A stretch of DNA of 64,000 bases from Coenobita brevimanus (GCA_032717465.1 CM064683.1:37221542-37285541); one strand, 5' to 3'; shown: positions 51,601 to 54,394, counted from the stretch's first letter. Notes: generated by a model from the letters alone, not told the origin. Program-made: numbers and translations.

Positions 51601-52813
51601 AGTACACTGACAGAATGCAGTACCGTACTTCAGAGTAGCTCATACCTGGGAAGCTTCAATTCTTAAAAATATCTGACCATCTGTATTGTATTGGCAAAAC
51701 AGTATCATCCAAATCAAATACTGGTCTGTAATGTAAGAGCCAGTGCTACTGTGGGACTGATATAACTGGCTGACTTCTTTGCTCAATTATGTGAATGTCC
51801 ATCACATCCCTCCCTATCCCCTGAAAGAAGGAAGGTGGCCTGCATGAGAAGGATAGCTTCAGCCTGCAGTCCACTGAATTCACATTTCAGATGAACCTCA
51901 GGCTATAGCTTGTACCACTATTACTAATACACCATAAGTCAGGCAATATATTACCTCTGAACGTGTTCATCCGTGAACAAGGAATGCCCATCATTTCTGA
52001 GATATTCTGTAGTGCCTGGTAGCCGGAGTATCCTTCTGTGATTTGTGACTCCACTATCCTCTCCAGTTCTTCACGGAAGATGGTAGAGTTCATGATGGCA
52101 TCCACACGCTTTCTCCTTTCCATTTCCTGCAACAAAGTTGATACAGAAAGTTACACAACCGAGGTATAACAGTACAGTTCTATAGTTCTCTCACATAACT
52201 TGGCCCTGATTTTGGTCTTTTTTGTACCGTATTTTACATACCTCAGCGGTTGAAAATGACTGTGCTACTGCTCTTCATCACTTCCATAGCACTTCCCTGT
52301 GACCAGCATCAATGCTACAGTTAATTCACCTTACAACTGAATATTCAATATGAAAAGAGTGCAATCTTAGGCCAAGTTAAAGAAAGAGTATGGTGGGTAC
52401 AACAAGGATATGCAACTGTCAGAAGGGATGTTAAAATTATACAGCATCTACATAAAAATACCATCGTATTTAGTCCTCTGGGGAACCACATTTTCCCATA
52501 ACAGAATAATGGGTTCTACCTTACTACTTTGACTCAGTAAGGCTGGAATGATTACCATATCACAAATCACCTCAATTATTTAGGGGATATCAATGGAAAA
52601 AATGACATGAAAAGACGCACTGTATTATGGTCACCGCTCTCTAAATGTAATGTAATGGAATATACTAACCTTCATATCCTGGTCAATGTCTGGCGGTCGA
52701 AGCTTCTCCCTCTCCAGCTCCTCCTCGGTCATAAGCCGCACCTCCTCATCTTGCTGACCATTCACCCCATTGGCCGGCTGCTGCTGCTGCTGCTGAGCCA
52801 CGCCCTCACTCAT
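4808..52813 (-). CDS. hts: Adducin, 20 coding exons, 913 residues
   Basis: Adducin caps fast-growing actin filament ends and promotes spectrin-actin binding at the membrane skeleton; in flies it also acts in the fusome and ring canals. The exons join in this order (high to low coordinate): 52813-52670, 52126-51955, 51327-51176, 50310-50080, 48923-48780, 47731-47633, 46348-46238, 44559-44464, 43395-43262, 42136-42010, 34790-34674, 33934-33646, 32982-32863, 30182-30102, 25223-25086, 23163-22915, 17292-17218, 13639-13583, 8661-8597, 4948-4808. All introns are GT-AG and all phases agree, giving 2742 nt with the stop. Family landmarks are [39 protein letters not shown] and the C-terminal TPSFLKKKK motif. 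The length fits insect and vertebrate adducins. Exons 16-19 are the least certain because the tail is poorly conserved, but their phases match. No frameshift or stop was seen, so the gene looks functional. Confidence 0.96.
5290..8482 (+). mobile_element. Near full-length RTE-type LINE in the last adducin intron
   Basis: About 3.2 kb, antisense to adducin. The 5' end holds GTCGTACGAGGCGACTAAAA and GTTAGTGCCCCACCCCGTAA. It is followed by endonuclease and reverse transcriptase regions in a single reading direction. The 3' end is GGCCACC...GGGATTAGGGCGTC and a short (AGAT)n tail, the kind of simple tail RTE elements carry. Other copies in the window share this 3' end. The exact 5' boundary is uncertain by about 10 bp, and no target duplication was identified. 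Confidence 0.88.
5449..8455 (+). pseudogene. RTE endonuclease/reverse transcriptase polyprotein, inactivated
   Basis: The AP endonuclease is at about 5485-6230, with [33 protein letters not shown] and SDHHLV. The reverse transcriptase is at about 6955-7800, with [46 protein letters not shown] and the catalytic [10 protein letters not shown]. The C-terminal RTE-like region has YGSEAWTL and [10 protein letters not shown]. It is broken by a TGA at 5932-5934 and a TAG at 7040-7042, both one transition from a sense codon, and by a frameshift near 6560-6600. No early ATG exists in the first frame. Recent insertion is likely because so few lesions have accumulated. Confidence 0.9.
8597..8661 (-). 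CDS. hts: Adducin coding exon 19 (residues 846-867)
   Basis: Encodes [20 protein letters not shown] and KE. The acceptor is TTTGTTTCAG and the donor GTAGGC. It enters in phase 1 and leaves in phase 0, exactly what exon 20 needs. Acidic/His/Ser-rich tail; not conserved enough to identify alone. Confidence 0.8.
9455..9605. mobile_element. Family B MITE, decayed
   Basis: Carries TTTTATTCAGCTTAGGA, then AACCTCTCCAGTTTGAAAAG and TCTCTCCTAAG, then CAAAAATAAAAAG, the internal palindrome of family B. Terminal repeats not preserved. Confidence 0.6.
9610..12550. other. Intron 18 sequence without recognised genes
   Basis: AT-rich intron. Apart from the family E repeat at 10505-10700 I see only unassigned sequence here. 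Confidence 0.5.
10505..10700. repeat. Family E dispersed repeat (copy 1)
   Basis: Shares TGGATTCATAAATGCCTGAA, GTGGGTGATAATATG, CCACTATGTCATTCAG and CGATGAGAGG with 37775-38060 and 53365-53490. Internal complementarity (GGATTCATAAATGCCTG against CAGACATCTATAATTCC) suggests a palindromic unit. Confidence 0.5.
12560..12775. mobile_element. Family B MITE, decayed
   Basis: Contains GGCTGTATCTAGCCTCTCCC, GCTGAATAAAATTGTAGG and GGCAAAAATAAAATGAAAAT in family B order. Confidence 0.55.
12865..13580. repeat. G/T-rich minisatellite beside the exon 18 donor
   Basis: Degenerate units of the form GTGGTGGGTTAGTGTGGTGA, most regular from 13120 to 13575. The last unit touches the exon 18 splice donor. A 35-base A run (12822-12856) precedes it. 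Confidence 0.85.
13583..13639 (-). CDS. hts: Adducin coding exon 18, basic (residues 827-846)
   Basis: Encodes [19 protein letters not shown], a strongly basic segment with RRSWS, a plausible basophilic-kinase site (inference). The acceptor follows TGTGGCTGAACAG and the donor is GTAAGG, phase 1 in and out (57 nt, skippable in frame). Below the donor the intron begins at once with a CCACACTAACCC-type minisatellite. Confidence 0.78.
13862..13948. repeat. Short inverted repeat (hairpin)
   Basis: GTATGGAGCTACGATTACTG plus ATGAC at 13862 pairs with GTCAT then CAGTAACTGTAGCTCCATAC ending at 13948, about 25 bp with very few mismatches and a 37-nt loop. Confidence 0.75.
14065..14653. mobile_element. 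Terminal-inverted-repeat element with internal tandem units (family D, copy 1)
   Basis: Starts GTCAAGGACAAAAGTCTG and ends with its inverse around AACGTTTGTCCTTGAC. Inside, about four units of 80-110 bp repeat CTACTTCTCACTTTCCTCTG, GCTAATATTCC and GGCTTRGTATGTTTCTCT. A single-unit relative lies at 33195-33395. Confidence 0.65.
14970..15315. mobile_element. Family B MITE containing a nested family A MITE
   Basis: Family B sequence (GGGTTAGTTAAGGTTCTCTC, CTAAGCTGAATATATCATC) stops at about 15089 and resumes after 15286 with CTTGGGCTGAAGGGGTTATC, the family B right end. Between lies a complete family A copy. Confidence 0.7.
15090..15286 (+). mobile_element. Family A MITE (reference copy)
   Basis: Left end TACTCTTTTTACTCTAACTT then GGCCTAAA; right end TCTGGGCCAAGTTAGAATGA, its near-inverse. 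About 197 bp with no coding capacity. Internal landmarks are CCATCTTGAATRCC, AGTCATGAAGAAG and TTTTTCTGCCACTGA. Confidence 0.8.
16140..16252 (-). mobile_element. tRNA-derived SINE fragment
   Basis: On the minus strand ACACTTGGTGGTCTAGTGGT then TAAAAGCACC and TATTCAAAACTC, resembling A and B boxes of an RNA polymerase III promoter. Truncated after the head. Confidence 0.5.
16285..16455. mobile_element. Family B MITE, decayed
   Basis: Contains CATTCAGCCTAGGCAAGACC, GGCTGTCTAACCCCTCTAGT and the right end GAGAGAAGGGGTTATGG. Confidence 0.6.
17218..17292 (-). CDS. hts: Adducin coding exon 17 (residues 802-827)
   Basis: Encodes [20 protein letters not shown] and FYKHE, an acidic then basic tail segment. 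The acceptor TGCCAG at 17294-17293 was chosen because the AG two bases later would give an immediate stop. The donor is GTATTG. Both phases are 1. No homologue recognised; phase and composition support it. Confidence 0.78.
17505..18212. mobile_element. Family B MITE split by a nested dispersed repeat
   Basis: The left end TTAACCCCCTTCAGTCCAAT is at 17505 and the right end TCAGATGGAAGGGGTTAAG at 18212. Family B internal sequence resumes at about 18147 (CAAGCTGAATAAAATAATCT). Between, 17695-17960 is a body b repeat. Confidence 0.65.
17695..17960. repeat. Body b dispersed repeat (copy 2)
   Basis: TAATCTGTCTGGTCAAGTAG, AGGTAAGCGACTG and GCAGAGAGTGCCTCACCA match the order of blocks at 3500-3620. 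Confidence 0.5.
19214..19325 (+). mobile_element. Family A MITE, 3' truncated
   Basis: CACTCTGCTCATTTCAACTT then GGCCTAAATTTGCCATC matches the family A left end; the right end is missing. Confidence 0.5.
19600..19760. mobile_element. Family B MITE, decayed
   Basis: ATTTATTCAACTTAGGAATG, AGGGGTTAATAATGGTTGCA and TCTCCTAAGCTGAATAAAGT in family order. Confidence 0.6.
19875..21488 (+). mobile_element. RTE LINE copy 2, 5'-truncated and decayed
   Basis: Begins within the region before the reverse transcriptase (homologous to about 6835 of copy 1) and continues to the 3' end GGCCACCCCTTACAGAATTA and a GATAGATAGATA tail. The catalytic motif reads FADG instead of FADD. Several stops, frameshifts and internal deletions break the frame; for example, the GLKQGC block is followed by a short deletion. 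No function remains. Confidence 0.9.
21490..22810. other. Intron 16 sequence without recognised features
   Basis: AT-rich; I see no gene or clear repeat here apart from short A-rich runs. Confidence 0.5.
22819..22824 (-). promoter_or_regulatory. AATAAA polyadenylation signal for the short adducin isoform
   Basis: A minus-strand AATAAA overlaps the stop codon of the exon 16 read-through frame and is followed by T- and GT-containing sequence below 22800. Position and orientation fit intronic polyadenylation. Confidence 0.4.
22820..22914 (-). CDS. hts: Alternative 3' end of adducin from reading through the exon 16 donor
   Basis: If the GTAAGA donor at 22914 is not used, the frame stays open for about 31 more codons ([15 protein letters not shown] and on) to a TAA at 22822-22820. 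That stop overlaps a canonical AATAAA. The product would be about 832 residues and lack exons 17-20, including the MARCKS-related tip. Fly adducin also has isoforms without this domain, which is family knowledge. Use of this end here is inference. Confidence 0.45.
22915..23163 (-). CDS. hts: Adducin coding exon 16 (residues 719-802)
   Basis: Encodes [19 protein letters not shown], then a segment with four T-P sites ([18 protein letters not shown]), then [16 protein letters not shown]. The acceptor CCCTCCCTCAG has the best pyrimidine tract nearby and keeps phase 1; two earlier in-frame AGs exist. The donor GTAAGA at 22914 is strong. The Thr-Pro repeats suggest proline-directed phosphorylation (inference). 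Read-through of the donor gives an alternative 3' end. Confidence 0.84.
23233..23412. mobile_element. Family C MITE, decayed
   Basis: TTTCATAACACCCGTTCCCC, CTTGATATCCTCTTACATGT and TGTAATATGCAAAATAAACT occur in family C order. Confidence 0.6.
24017..24228. mobile_element. Family B MITE, complete with both ends
   Basis: Left TTAACCCCTTCAGCTTATG and right GGACTGAAGGAGTTAAA are inverted relatives about 210 bp apart, with GCTGAGTAAAATCGTTTGGA inside. Confidence 0.75.
24500..24665. mobile_element. Family B MITE, decayed
   Basis: AATTTTATTCTGCAGAAGTG, CTGTCTGTTGGCAGCAAAAA and CATCATCAGAGGGAAGAGG. Confidence 0.5.
24797..25022 (+). mobile_element. Family A MITE
   Basis: Starts TACTGCTTTGACTCTAACTT, ends TCTGGGCCAAGTATGAGTAA then AAAGAGTA. 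Its end lies about 64 bp below the exon 15 donor. Confidence 0.75.
25086..25223 (-). CDS. hts: Adducin coding exon 15, proline-rich (residues 673-719)
   Basis: Encodes [20 protein letters not shown], then [17 protein letters not shown] and LPAR. The PxxP-type spacing ([12 protein letters not shown]) is typical of SH3 ligands; binding here is inference. Phase is 1 in and out and the length is a multiple of three, so it can be skipped in frame. The acceptor is GTGTTAG and the donor GTAACA. It stands out as GC-rich in AT-rich intron. Confidence 0.87.
25255..25990. repeat. AT-rich simple-sequence cluster
   Basis: Tracts of AATA, TAA/ATA trinucleotides and A runs (for example 25338-25360, 25560-25735 and 25960-25985). 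Long open frames rich in Ile, Leu and Phe across it are artefacts. Confidence 0.9.
26309..26480. mobile_element. Family C MITE
   Basis: Left GGCTCCCTAACACCTCTTCC then TTAGCGATTTATT; right CACTTAGGAAAAGGTGTTGG. About 172 bp with long terminal inverted repeats. Confidence 0.8.
26935..27345. mobile_element. Family B MITE containing a nested family A MITE
   Basis: Family B sequence runs to GCTGAATAAAATCA at 27060 and resumes after the family A copy with GTGACAGCAATAACAGAAAA. This is the second instance of A inside B. Confidence 0.6.
27062..27300 (-). mobile_element. Family A MITE
   Basis: Ends CTTTTACACTAACTTGGCCC and TTGGGCCAAGTTAGAGTAAA. The internal CAGTTCAGTGGCAGAG is the complement of the reference copy's TTCTGCCACTGAAC, so it is inverted. 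Confidence 0.75.
27543..27750. mobile_element. Family B MITE, complete
   Basis: Left TTAACTCCTTCAATTCCAGG; right CACTGGACTGAGGGATTAA; centre GAGTTAATGGAGGCTGTATC. Confidence 0.7.
27760..29110. other. Intron 14 sequence without recognised features
   Basis: AT-rich intron with no gene or repeat that I can assign. Confidence 0.45.
29118..29262. repeat. Family F dispersed repeat
   Basis: ACCTGATGAAGATCCCTAAC then CCCTTTCA at the start, AACCAAGGAGACTCATT near the end. Recurs at 62895-62965 (start only) and 63433-63530. Confidence 0.5.
29270..30100. other. Intron 14 sequence without recognised features
   Basis: No recognisable coding or repeat structure up to the exon 14 donor. Confidence 0.45.
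30102..30182 (-). CDS. hts: Adducin coding exon 14 (residues 646-673)
   Basis: Encodes [20 protein letters not shown] and QAVVLTDG. Phase is 1 in and out, with acceptor CTACACAG and donor GTCAGT. A small tail exon of 81 nt; skipping it would keep the frame, so it may be alternatively used. Confidence 0.85.
30783..30981 (-). mobile_element. tRNA-derived SINE
   Basis: On the minus strand it begins GCCTGGTGGTTCAATGGATT then GAGGTGC, and ends in a GATGATGATGAT tail. Head similar to the SINE at 3242. A long A run (30597-30635) lies close by. Confidence 0.6.
30990..31955. other. Intron 13 sequence without recognised features
   Basis: AT-rich; a local duplication of ATGGAATTTACTCTT occurs at 31104 and 31135. 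Nothing else seen. Confidence 0.45.
31960..32340. repeat. Purine-rich decayed minisatellite
   Basis: Five or six units of about 60 bp built from GGAGAGAGAATGTGTGTG and GAGACATGGA blocks. The bias leaves several frames open by chance. Confidence 0.7.
32504..32719 (+). mobile_element. Family A MITE
   Basis: Starts TACACTCTTTTCACTTTAAC then TTGGCCTAAAA; ends GGACCAAGTAGGGGTAAAAA. Confidence 0.7.
32863..32982 (-). CDS. hts: Adducin coding exon 13 (residues 606-646)
   Basis: Acidic tail segment: [20 protein letters not shown], then [20 protein letters not shown]. Both phases are 1; the acceptor is AAATTTCAG and the donor GTGAGT. Not conserved with vertebrates beyond composition. A GAT run immediately upstream would encode Asp residues if the acceptor moved. 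The matching phase, GC-richer composition and good sites support it. Confidence 0.88.
33195..33395. repeat. Family D repeat, single unit
   Basis: GAGGATAAAAGTCTGCATAG, CACTCTGCTGGCTAACATTC and GGCTTGGTATGTTTCTCTGC match the unit repeated at 14065-14653. An A run precedes it. Confidence 0.55.
33417..33513 (+). mobile_element. RTE-derived short element: LINE 5' end fused to LINE 3' end (copy 1)
   Basis: GGGTTGGTGGAGGATTAGTG then CCCCTCCCTGTAAAA and AATTAACTC matches the RTE 5' end at 5363-5405. It is followed directly by GGCCACCCCATTTGGGATAC then ATGGCGTCTGGCA, matching the RTE 3' end, and a (GAAT)n tail. About 3 kb of the LINE between is absent. Confidence 0.7.
33646..33934 (-). CDS. hts: Adducin coding exon 12 (residues 510-606)
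   Basis: The longest exon. It encodes [20 protein letters not shown], a segment on residue '[20 protein letters not shown]', then [18 protein letters not shown] and [15 protein letters not shown], matching the family's PNPFxxLTDRELEEYRREVERKQKG end of the neck. Phase is 0 in and 1 out. The donor was set at 33645 because the alternative four bases on would create a stop with exon 13. A diverged duplicate of its first ~50 nt and acceptor lies upstream at 34099-34285. Confidence 0.95.
34099..34285 (-). pseudogene. Tandem duplicate of the exon 12 acceptor and first exon nucleotides
   Basis: Aligns to 33893-34080 with a period of about 206 bp, for example GCCCACC, CTTGA and TATCACCACAATG, then the intron blocks ATTCAGGAG and CATACAATT. 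The AG acceptor survives at 34147-34146 and the first 15 or so codons remain open, resembling exon 12. No good donor follows, so it is a pseudo-exon. Confidence 0.75.
34425..34673 (-). repeat. Decayed tandem copies of the exon 11 donor edge
   Basis: CTTTTGAACTCACCATCTTC then TGAACAG at the true junction recurs as TTTTGAACTCAACATTCC (34590), TTCTGAACTAAACATCTTGA (34487) and a weaker copy near 34430. The donor GT is lost in each. Confidence 0.55.
34674..34790 (-). CDS. hts: Adducin coding exon 11 (residues 471-509)
   Basis: Encodes [18 protein letters not shown], then [20 protein letters not shown]; FVPxNTNPKE is an adducin signature. Both phases are 0; the acceptor is CCCTGACAG and the donor GTGAGTTC. 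It follows the largest intron (7.2 kb). Decayed copies of its donor edge are repeated in the intron below. Confidence 0.95.
34800..36040. other. Intron 10 sequence without recognised features
   Basis: AT-rich intron; no gene or assignable repeat seen. Confidence 0.45.
36045..36240 (-). mobile_element. tRNA-derived SINE
   Basis: On the minus strand GATGTCTAGTGGTTAGAACG then CC, and GGTTTAATCC further in, resembling tRNA A and B boxes. Confidence 0.55.
36645..36745. mobile_element. Family C MITE, left half
   Basis: TTCGTAACACCTCTGCCGTA then GCGATTTATT and TATCCTCTCGTATGTTACTG; the right half is missing here. A right-end piece (AACAAATCATACAGGAAGAG) lies near 37230-37275. Confidence 0.6.
37775..38060. 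repeat. Family E dispersed repeat (copy 2, about two units)
   Basis: CCTGTAGGTGATAATATGCA at 37855 and TTGCAGGTGATAATGTGCAC at 37985, with AGTTATGAGAGG between. Similar to 10505 and 53365. Confidence 0.5.
38380..38690. repeat. 64-67 bp minisatellite, five units
   Basis: Units begin CTTGGTTAACACATTAGCTG and continue CTACTTACACAGTTT; starts fall near 38386, 38450, 38517, 38583 and 38648. Confidence 0.85.
38700..41055. other. Intron 10 sequence without recognised features
   Basis: Includes a 94-codon plus-strand open frame at 39093-39377 with no recognised motif. I see no support for it as a gene. Confidence 0.4.
41063..41301. mobile_element. Family B MITE, complete
   Basis: Left TTAAACCCTTCAATCTGGTG; right AATCAGACTGAAGGGG; centre TCTATTTAACCCCTCCAGTT. 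The right half carries an AATAA-rich expansion. Confidence 0.7.
41628..41975. repeat. 21-bp minisatellite next to exon 10
   Basis: About 15 units of GGGTAGACATGACTGAATTT plus one base, with one interruption near 41845. Because the period is a multiple of three, both strands show long repetitive open frames. Confidence 0.92.
42010..42136 (-). CDS. hts: Adducin coding exon 10 (residues 428-470)
   Basis: Encodes [20 protein letters not shown] and a neck segment ending [11 protein letters not shown] and KTRWLNS are adducin signatures. Phase is 2 in and 0 out. The acceptor follows a CT-rich tract and the donor is GTAGAG. Failure to splice would add ten residues ([10 protein letters not shown]) before a stop. 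A 21-bp minisatellite starts about 35 bp below the donor. Confidence 0.95.
42225..42415. mobile_element. Family B MITE, decayed
   Basis: CGATTTTATTCACTTCAGAG, AGACTTTTCAAACAGGAGAG and CGAATAAAATCATCTGACAA follow family order. Confidence 0.55.
42483..42803 (-). mobile_element. tRNA-derived SINE nested in a family C MITE
   Basis: On the minus strand GGTGGCCAAGTCTGTAAGAG, then CAAGTTTGATTCCTAGCTGG, resembling A and B boxes. It ends in an (AATA)n-type tail at 42483. Confidence 0.65.
42829..43130. mobile_element. Possible piggyBac-type MITE inserted at TTAA
   Basis: Family C reads CTGTATGTTAATGATGC elsewhere. Here it is cut as TGTATGTTAA / CCAATGATGC with CCCCTTGGGGTCAAG at the left edge. This suggests a TTAA duplication, one side mutated. 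Terminal repeats are weak. Confidence 0.35.
43262..43395 (-). CDS. hts: Adducin coding exon 9 (residues 384-428)
   Basis: Starts [15 protein letters not shown], the conserved RTGYPYR block, then [23 protein letters not shown]. Phase is 0 in and 2 out; the donor is GTCAGT. The acceptor (GGTACGCAG) has a weak pyrimidine tract, and partial copies of its surroundings are repeated upstream in the intron (43588-44430). Confidence 0.95.
43385..44430 (-). repeat. Tandem copies of the exon 9 acceptor region filling intron 8
   Basis: The true acceptor (43390-43430) and repeats near 43588, 43690, 43770, 43848, 43917, 44222, 44282 and 44377 share, on the minus strand, GAAATCTAAxAxxATxxTGATATGCAG followed by GGxCTxAGG. 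Units are 65-200 bp apart with C/CA-rich spacers. Several keep a usable AG. Confidence 0.75.
43990..44205 (-). mobile_element. LINE 3' fragment (end of a polyprotein)
   Basis: On the minus strand an open stretch reads [20 protein letters not shown] and ends GAVWRATIS with a stop, then 3' UTR-like sequence. The [10 protein letters not shown] block is typical of LINE C-termini. It interrupts the intron 8 array. Different family from the RTE copies here. Confidence 0.6.
44464..44559 (-). CDS. hts: Adducin coding exon 8 (residues 352-383)
   Basis: Encodes [20 protein letters not shown] and [12 protein letters not shown]. The IGEQEFEALMRMLDN motif of vertebrate adducins is clearly recognisable. 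The acceptor is TTTTCTAG and the donor GTGAGT; both phases are 0. The intron that follows is largely a tandem array of pieces resembling the next exon's acceptor. Confidence 0.95.
44700..45052. mobile_element. Decayed family A and family B MITEs
   Basis: 44700-44885 shows AGTCAGAAAAAAGTGCCAAG and family A order. 44920-45052 ends TATTGGACTGAAAGGGTTAA, a family B right end. Confidence 0.45.
45107..45312 (+). mobile_element. Family A MITE
   Basis: Starts ATACCTTTTTTACTTTAACA then CGGCCTAAAACTGCC; ends CTTGGCCCAGTTGAGGTAAA. Confidence 0.75.
46238..46348 (-). CDS. hts: Adducin coding exon 7 (residues 315-351)
   Basis: Encodes [20 protein letters not shown] and a Gly-rich linker GGGGVDSKQ, matching the family's GGPDNLVLLN segment. 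The acceptor is GCTTCAG and the donor GTGAGA; both phases are 0. Confidence 0.95.
46412..46510. repeat. (TAA)n microsatellite
   Basis: Nearly pure AAT/TAA repeats with a few interruptions, just upstream of exon 7 on the minus strand. Confidence 0.95.
46690..46818 (+). mobile_element. RTE LINE copy 3, 3' end only
   Basis: AGAGCGACTTGG-like sequence, TTTGTTTGTGGCCACCCC, GGGATTGAGGCGTC and a (GATA)n tail match the 3' 130 bp of the RTE. Confidence 0.8.
47633..47731 (-). CDS. hts: Adducin coding exon 6 (residues 282-314)
   Basis: Encodes [20 protein letters not shown] and VIACETQ. LRNHG carries the third His of the aldolase-type metal site. The acceptor is TTTTCAG and the donor GTACAG; both phases are 0 (33 codons). 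Confidence 0.96.
47891..48112 (-). mobile_element. CR1/L2-like LINE 3' end
   Basis: On the minus strand it contains GGGCCAACCGGCCTACTGCA and ends in four copies of the octamer TTCTTATG, the type of 8-bp tail CR1-like LINEs carry. 5'-truncated; no coding left. Confidence 0.55.
48556..48768 (+). mobile_element. Family A MITE abutting the exon 5 donor
   Basis: Starts ACTATATTCTCTTTAACTAA then ACCTAAAACTGCC; ends CTGGGCCAAGTTTAGGTAAA. Only about 12 bp separate it from the exon 5 end. Confidence 0.7.
48780..48923 (-). CDS. hts: Adducin coding exon 5 (residues 234-281)
   Basis: Encodes [30 protein letters not shown] and ARNLGPINK, closely matching the adducin head. Both phases are 0; the acceptor is CCACCAG and the donor GTTACC. 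The donor lies only about 12 bp from the end of a family A MITE (48556-48768), so the first part of the following intron is transposon sequence. Confidence 0.96.
48980..49680. other. Intron 4 sequence without recognised features
   Basis: AT-rich; no recognisable gene or repeat. Confidence 0.45.
49690..50030 (-). repeat. Body b plus part of module M (inverted copy)
   Basis: TGGTTTCCTGTGACCCAGAA at 49739, GGGTGATGTGGAGCCTACTA, GCAGCACCCATCCAGGAATC and CCAGACAGACTGGGG are complements of blocks at 3500-3790. Confidence 0.6.
50080..50310 (-). CDS. hts: Adducin coding exon 4 (residues 157-233)
   Basis: Core of the aldolase-like head: [43 protein letters not shown], then [10 protein letters not shown]. 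The HIH motif corresponds to the two metal-ligand histidines of class II aldolases; adducins are not known to be enzymes. The donor GTGCGT at 50079 was preferred over a second GT four bases on because only the first restores the family sequence AVSAMK with exon 5. An ATG/GAT trinucleotide run (50329-50385) sits just upstream of the acceptor, and a dispersed repeat ends about 50 bp past the donor. Confidence 0.97.
50410..50955. other. Intron 3 sequence without recognised features
   Basis: No gene; short (AATA)n run near 50780. Confidence 0.45.
50960..51120 (+). mobile_element. Family A MITE, strongly decayed
   Basis: GAGTATGGTGCTGCTCAACA, AAGTGCTATGGAAAGGGTG and CCACCAAGTTAAGGTGCA keep family A order. 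Confidence 0.45.
51176..51327 (-). CDS. hts: Adducin coding exon 3 (residues 106-156)
   Basis: Encodes [12 protein letters not shown], then [19 protein letters not shown] and IYNHVT, the characteristic start of the class II aldolase/adducin fold. The acceptor is CCACAG and the donor GTATGT. Phase is 1 in and 0 out. A decayed MITE of family A lies directly downstream of the donor (about 50960-51120). Confidence 0.96.
51955..52126 (-). CDS. hts: Adducin coding exon 2 (residues 49-106)
   Basis: Starts [12 protein letters not shown], matching the family's KKRV segment at the beginning of the head domain, then [10 protein letters not shown] and a Tyr/Gly-rich stretch ending RMNTFRG. The acceptor is TTGTTGCAG and the donor is GTAATA at 51954. 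It ends in phase 1; the split Gly codon is completed by exon 3. Confidence 0.95.
52181..52390 (-). mobile_element. Family A MITE in intron 1
   Basis: Ends CTCTCACATAACTTGGCCC and TTAGGCCAAGTTAAAGAAAG; internal orientation inverted relative to the reference copy. Confidence 0.7.
52670..52813 (-). CDS. hts: Adducin coding exon 1 (residues 1-48)
   Basis: Encodes the N-terminus: MSEGVA, a polyglutamine stretch, then an acidic charged segment ending DIDQDMK. The only in-frame ATG that joins to the rest is at 52813-52811. The donor is GTTAGT at 52669, phase 0. Upstream on the minus strand a pyrimidine-containing acceptor ending CAG falls at 52832-52830, so this exon probably starts at 52829 with 16 nt of 5' UTR, and a non-coding first exon lies farther upstream. 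Low-complexity Gln at an adducin N-terminus is not conserved and may vary in length. Confidence 0.93.
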
Positions 52814-52901
52814 CTTACCCGCACCTCACCTGTAATAAAACATACAATCATTAGCTATGTCACATAGATAACCATTTAATGATACTATATTCACCTGATT
52901 C

Positions 52902-53108
52902 AACTCTTTCAATCTCATGTATTTTTTATTTAATTAGACCACCATCAGAGCATTTTATTCAACCTAGGAAGACTCTCTTGGTAGTGAGAAAGTAAACACA
53001 GGTTGTACTAAACCCTTCCAGATACACAGGCCTCTTCAAAGCTGAATCCGTTGTCTGGAGATAACAAGAATAATATGGAAGAAGACATCCTCAGATTGAA
53101 GGGGTTAA
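52902..53108. mobile_element. Family B MITE, complete
   Basis: Left CAACTCTTTCAATCTCATG, right TCAGATTGAAGGGGTTAA, with TTTATTCAACCTAGGAAGAC and TTGTCTGGAGATAACAAGAA between. Confidence 0.7.
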
Positions 53109-53364
53109 TAACTGGTTGACTGCACCAATTACAACTGAACAATGACAAAATTACATCTCTTTAATAGCTAGATCATTAGCACCAACACCTTAATAGATGC
53201 TTAATGGCACTTGTTTGATAGCTTCATTAGTGCAAGAATTTCCCATAAAAACTGTACTCAACAGCATTAGCATGATGATGCACACTCCAGTATAAAAATA
53301 TGGTATGTTCACCTCTCCCGCTTCTCTTAAATATCTTGGTTCACTGACACTTAAAAATGACTTA

Positions 53365-53490
53365 GAGGATAACGGATCATGTTGCCATTCATCTGCCAGT
53401 ATTACTATGCATCTCTGTCCACTACATCTCATTCAAGCATATTATGAATCCCGCAATGAGAGGAAGGAGAGGCAACCAGACTTTTCTAGA
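53365..53490. repeat. Family E dispersed repeat (copy 3)
   Basis: TGTCCACTACATCTCATTCA and CGCAATGAGAGG match copies at 10505 and 37775. Confidence 0.5.
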
Positions 53491-53539
53491 TCGACTGTGC
53501 TTCATATTATATTCTGACAGTTTAGGAAAGATGCCTCAG

Positions 53540-53705
53540 GTTGAAAAGATTAAAAACAATTAAGAGAGAGTCTTGGGCTGAATAATTACAAAACAATCAG
53601 GAGTCAGAGGATGAAGAATTACAAAACAATTAGGAAAGAGCCTTAGGTCAAAATTATTACAAAACTATTAGGGGAGAGTCTTATGTTGAAGAATTACAAA
53701 ACAAT
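53540..53705. repeat. Minisatellite of about 45 bp, four units
   Basis: Units contain GAAGAATTACAAAACAATTA and GGAGAGAGTCTTAGG-like blocks at about 53570, 53620, 53660 and 53700. Confidence 0.75.
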
Positions 53706-53709
53706 TATC

Positions 53710-54165
53710 TCCATTAACCCATACACCCTACAAAAAACATACTTGTGTGGTCTAATCTGGATTATAACAAGCAATTAAATATAAAGGGGAGATCATTACT
53801 CATTAGGCAAAAATGGTGAAACAGCTCCTTAATTACATCACTGCACCAAGATAATAAGACCAATTAAGTACTAGACACCACTCTAATTACATACAGTACC
53901 TCCATTTAAGTATATCCCTGGCAAATTATTTCTATACCATACTATTTAAACTTCACTCTAACAGTACATCATCAAATACCAACAATTATACACCACACCA
54001 GTCTTTAAAACCAGATGTGTCTTAACCTCCATACACTTACAACCCTCAGTTACACAAACGCTATACTTAAAACCATCAATCAATTCTAATCTCTCTCAAC
54101 TATGCAAAACACCAAATACTAGTTTATCCCTTCTGCCTAATCACAGTAATCAATTTTATATAAAA
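53710..54165. other. Upstream region without recognised features
   Basis: AT-rich; no 5' UTR exon could be identified. Confidence 0.4.
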
Positions 54166-54169
54166 TTTT

Positions 54170-54394
54170 TGCTGACCATGTGCAGAGGATGGAGAATGAG
54201 AGACTGACTAGAAGAGTGCATATGAGTGAGGTGATAGGGGAGGGGAGCTGGGGATAAGGAGGAGGAATGGGGTGATCAAGTAAACAAAGGAGAGGGGTGT
54301 GGGTTGCAGAAAGGGCAGACAGATGGCAGAGAAGGCGACATGAAGATGATTCATGTGTGAGACTAAAGCATCTGGTGACAGACAGATAGATACG
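54170..54394 (+). mobile_element. RTE LINE copy 4, 3' end only, decayed
   Basis: GCAGAGGATGGAGAATGAGA then GACTGACTAGAAGAG corresponds to the [11 protein letters not shown] coding part of copy 1; ends GACAGACAGATAGATA. Confidence 0.75.
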
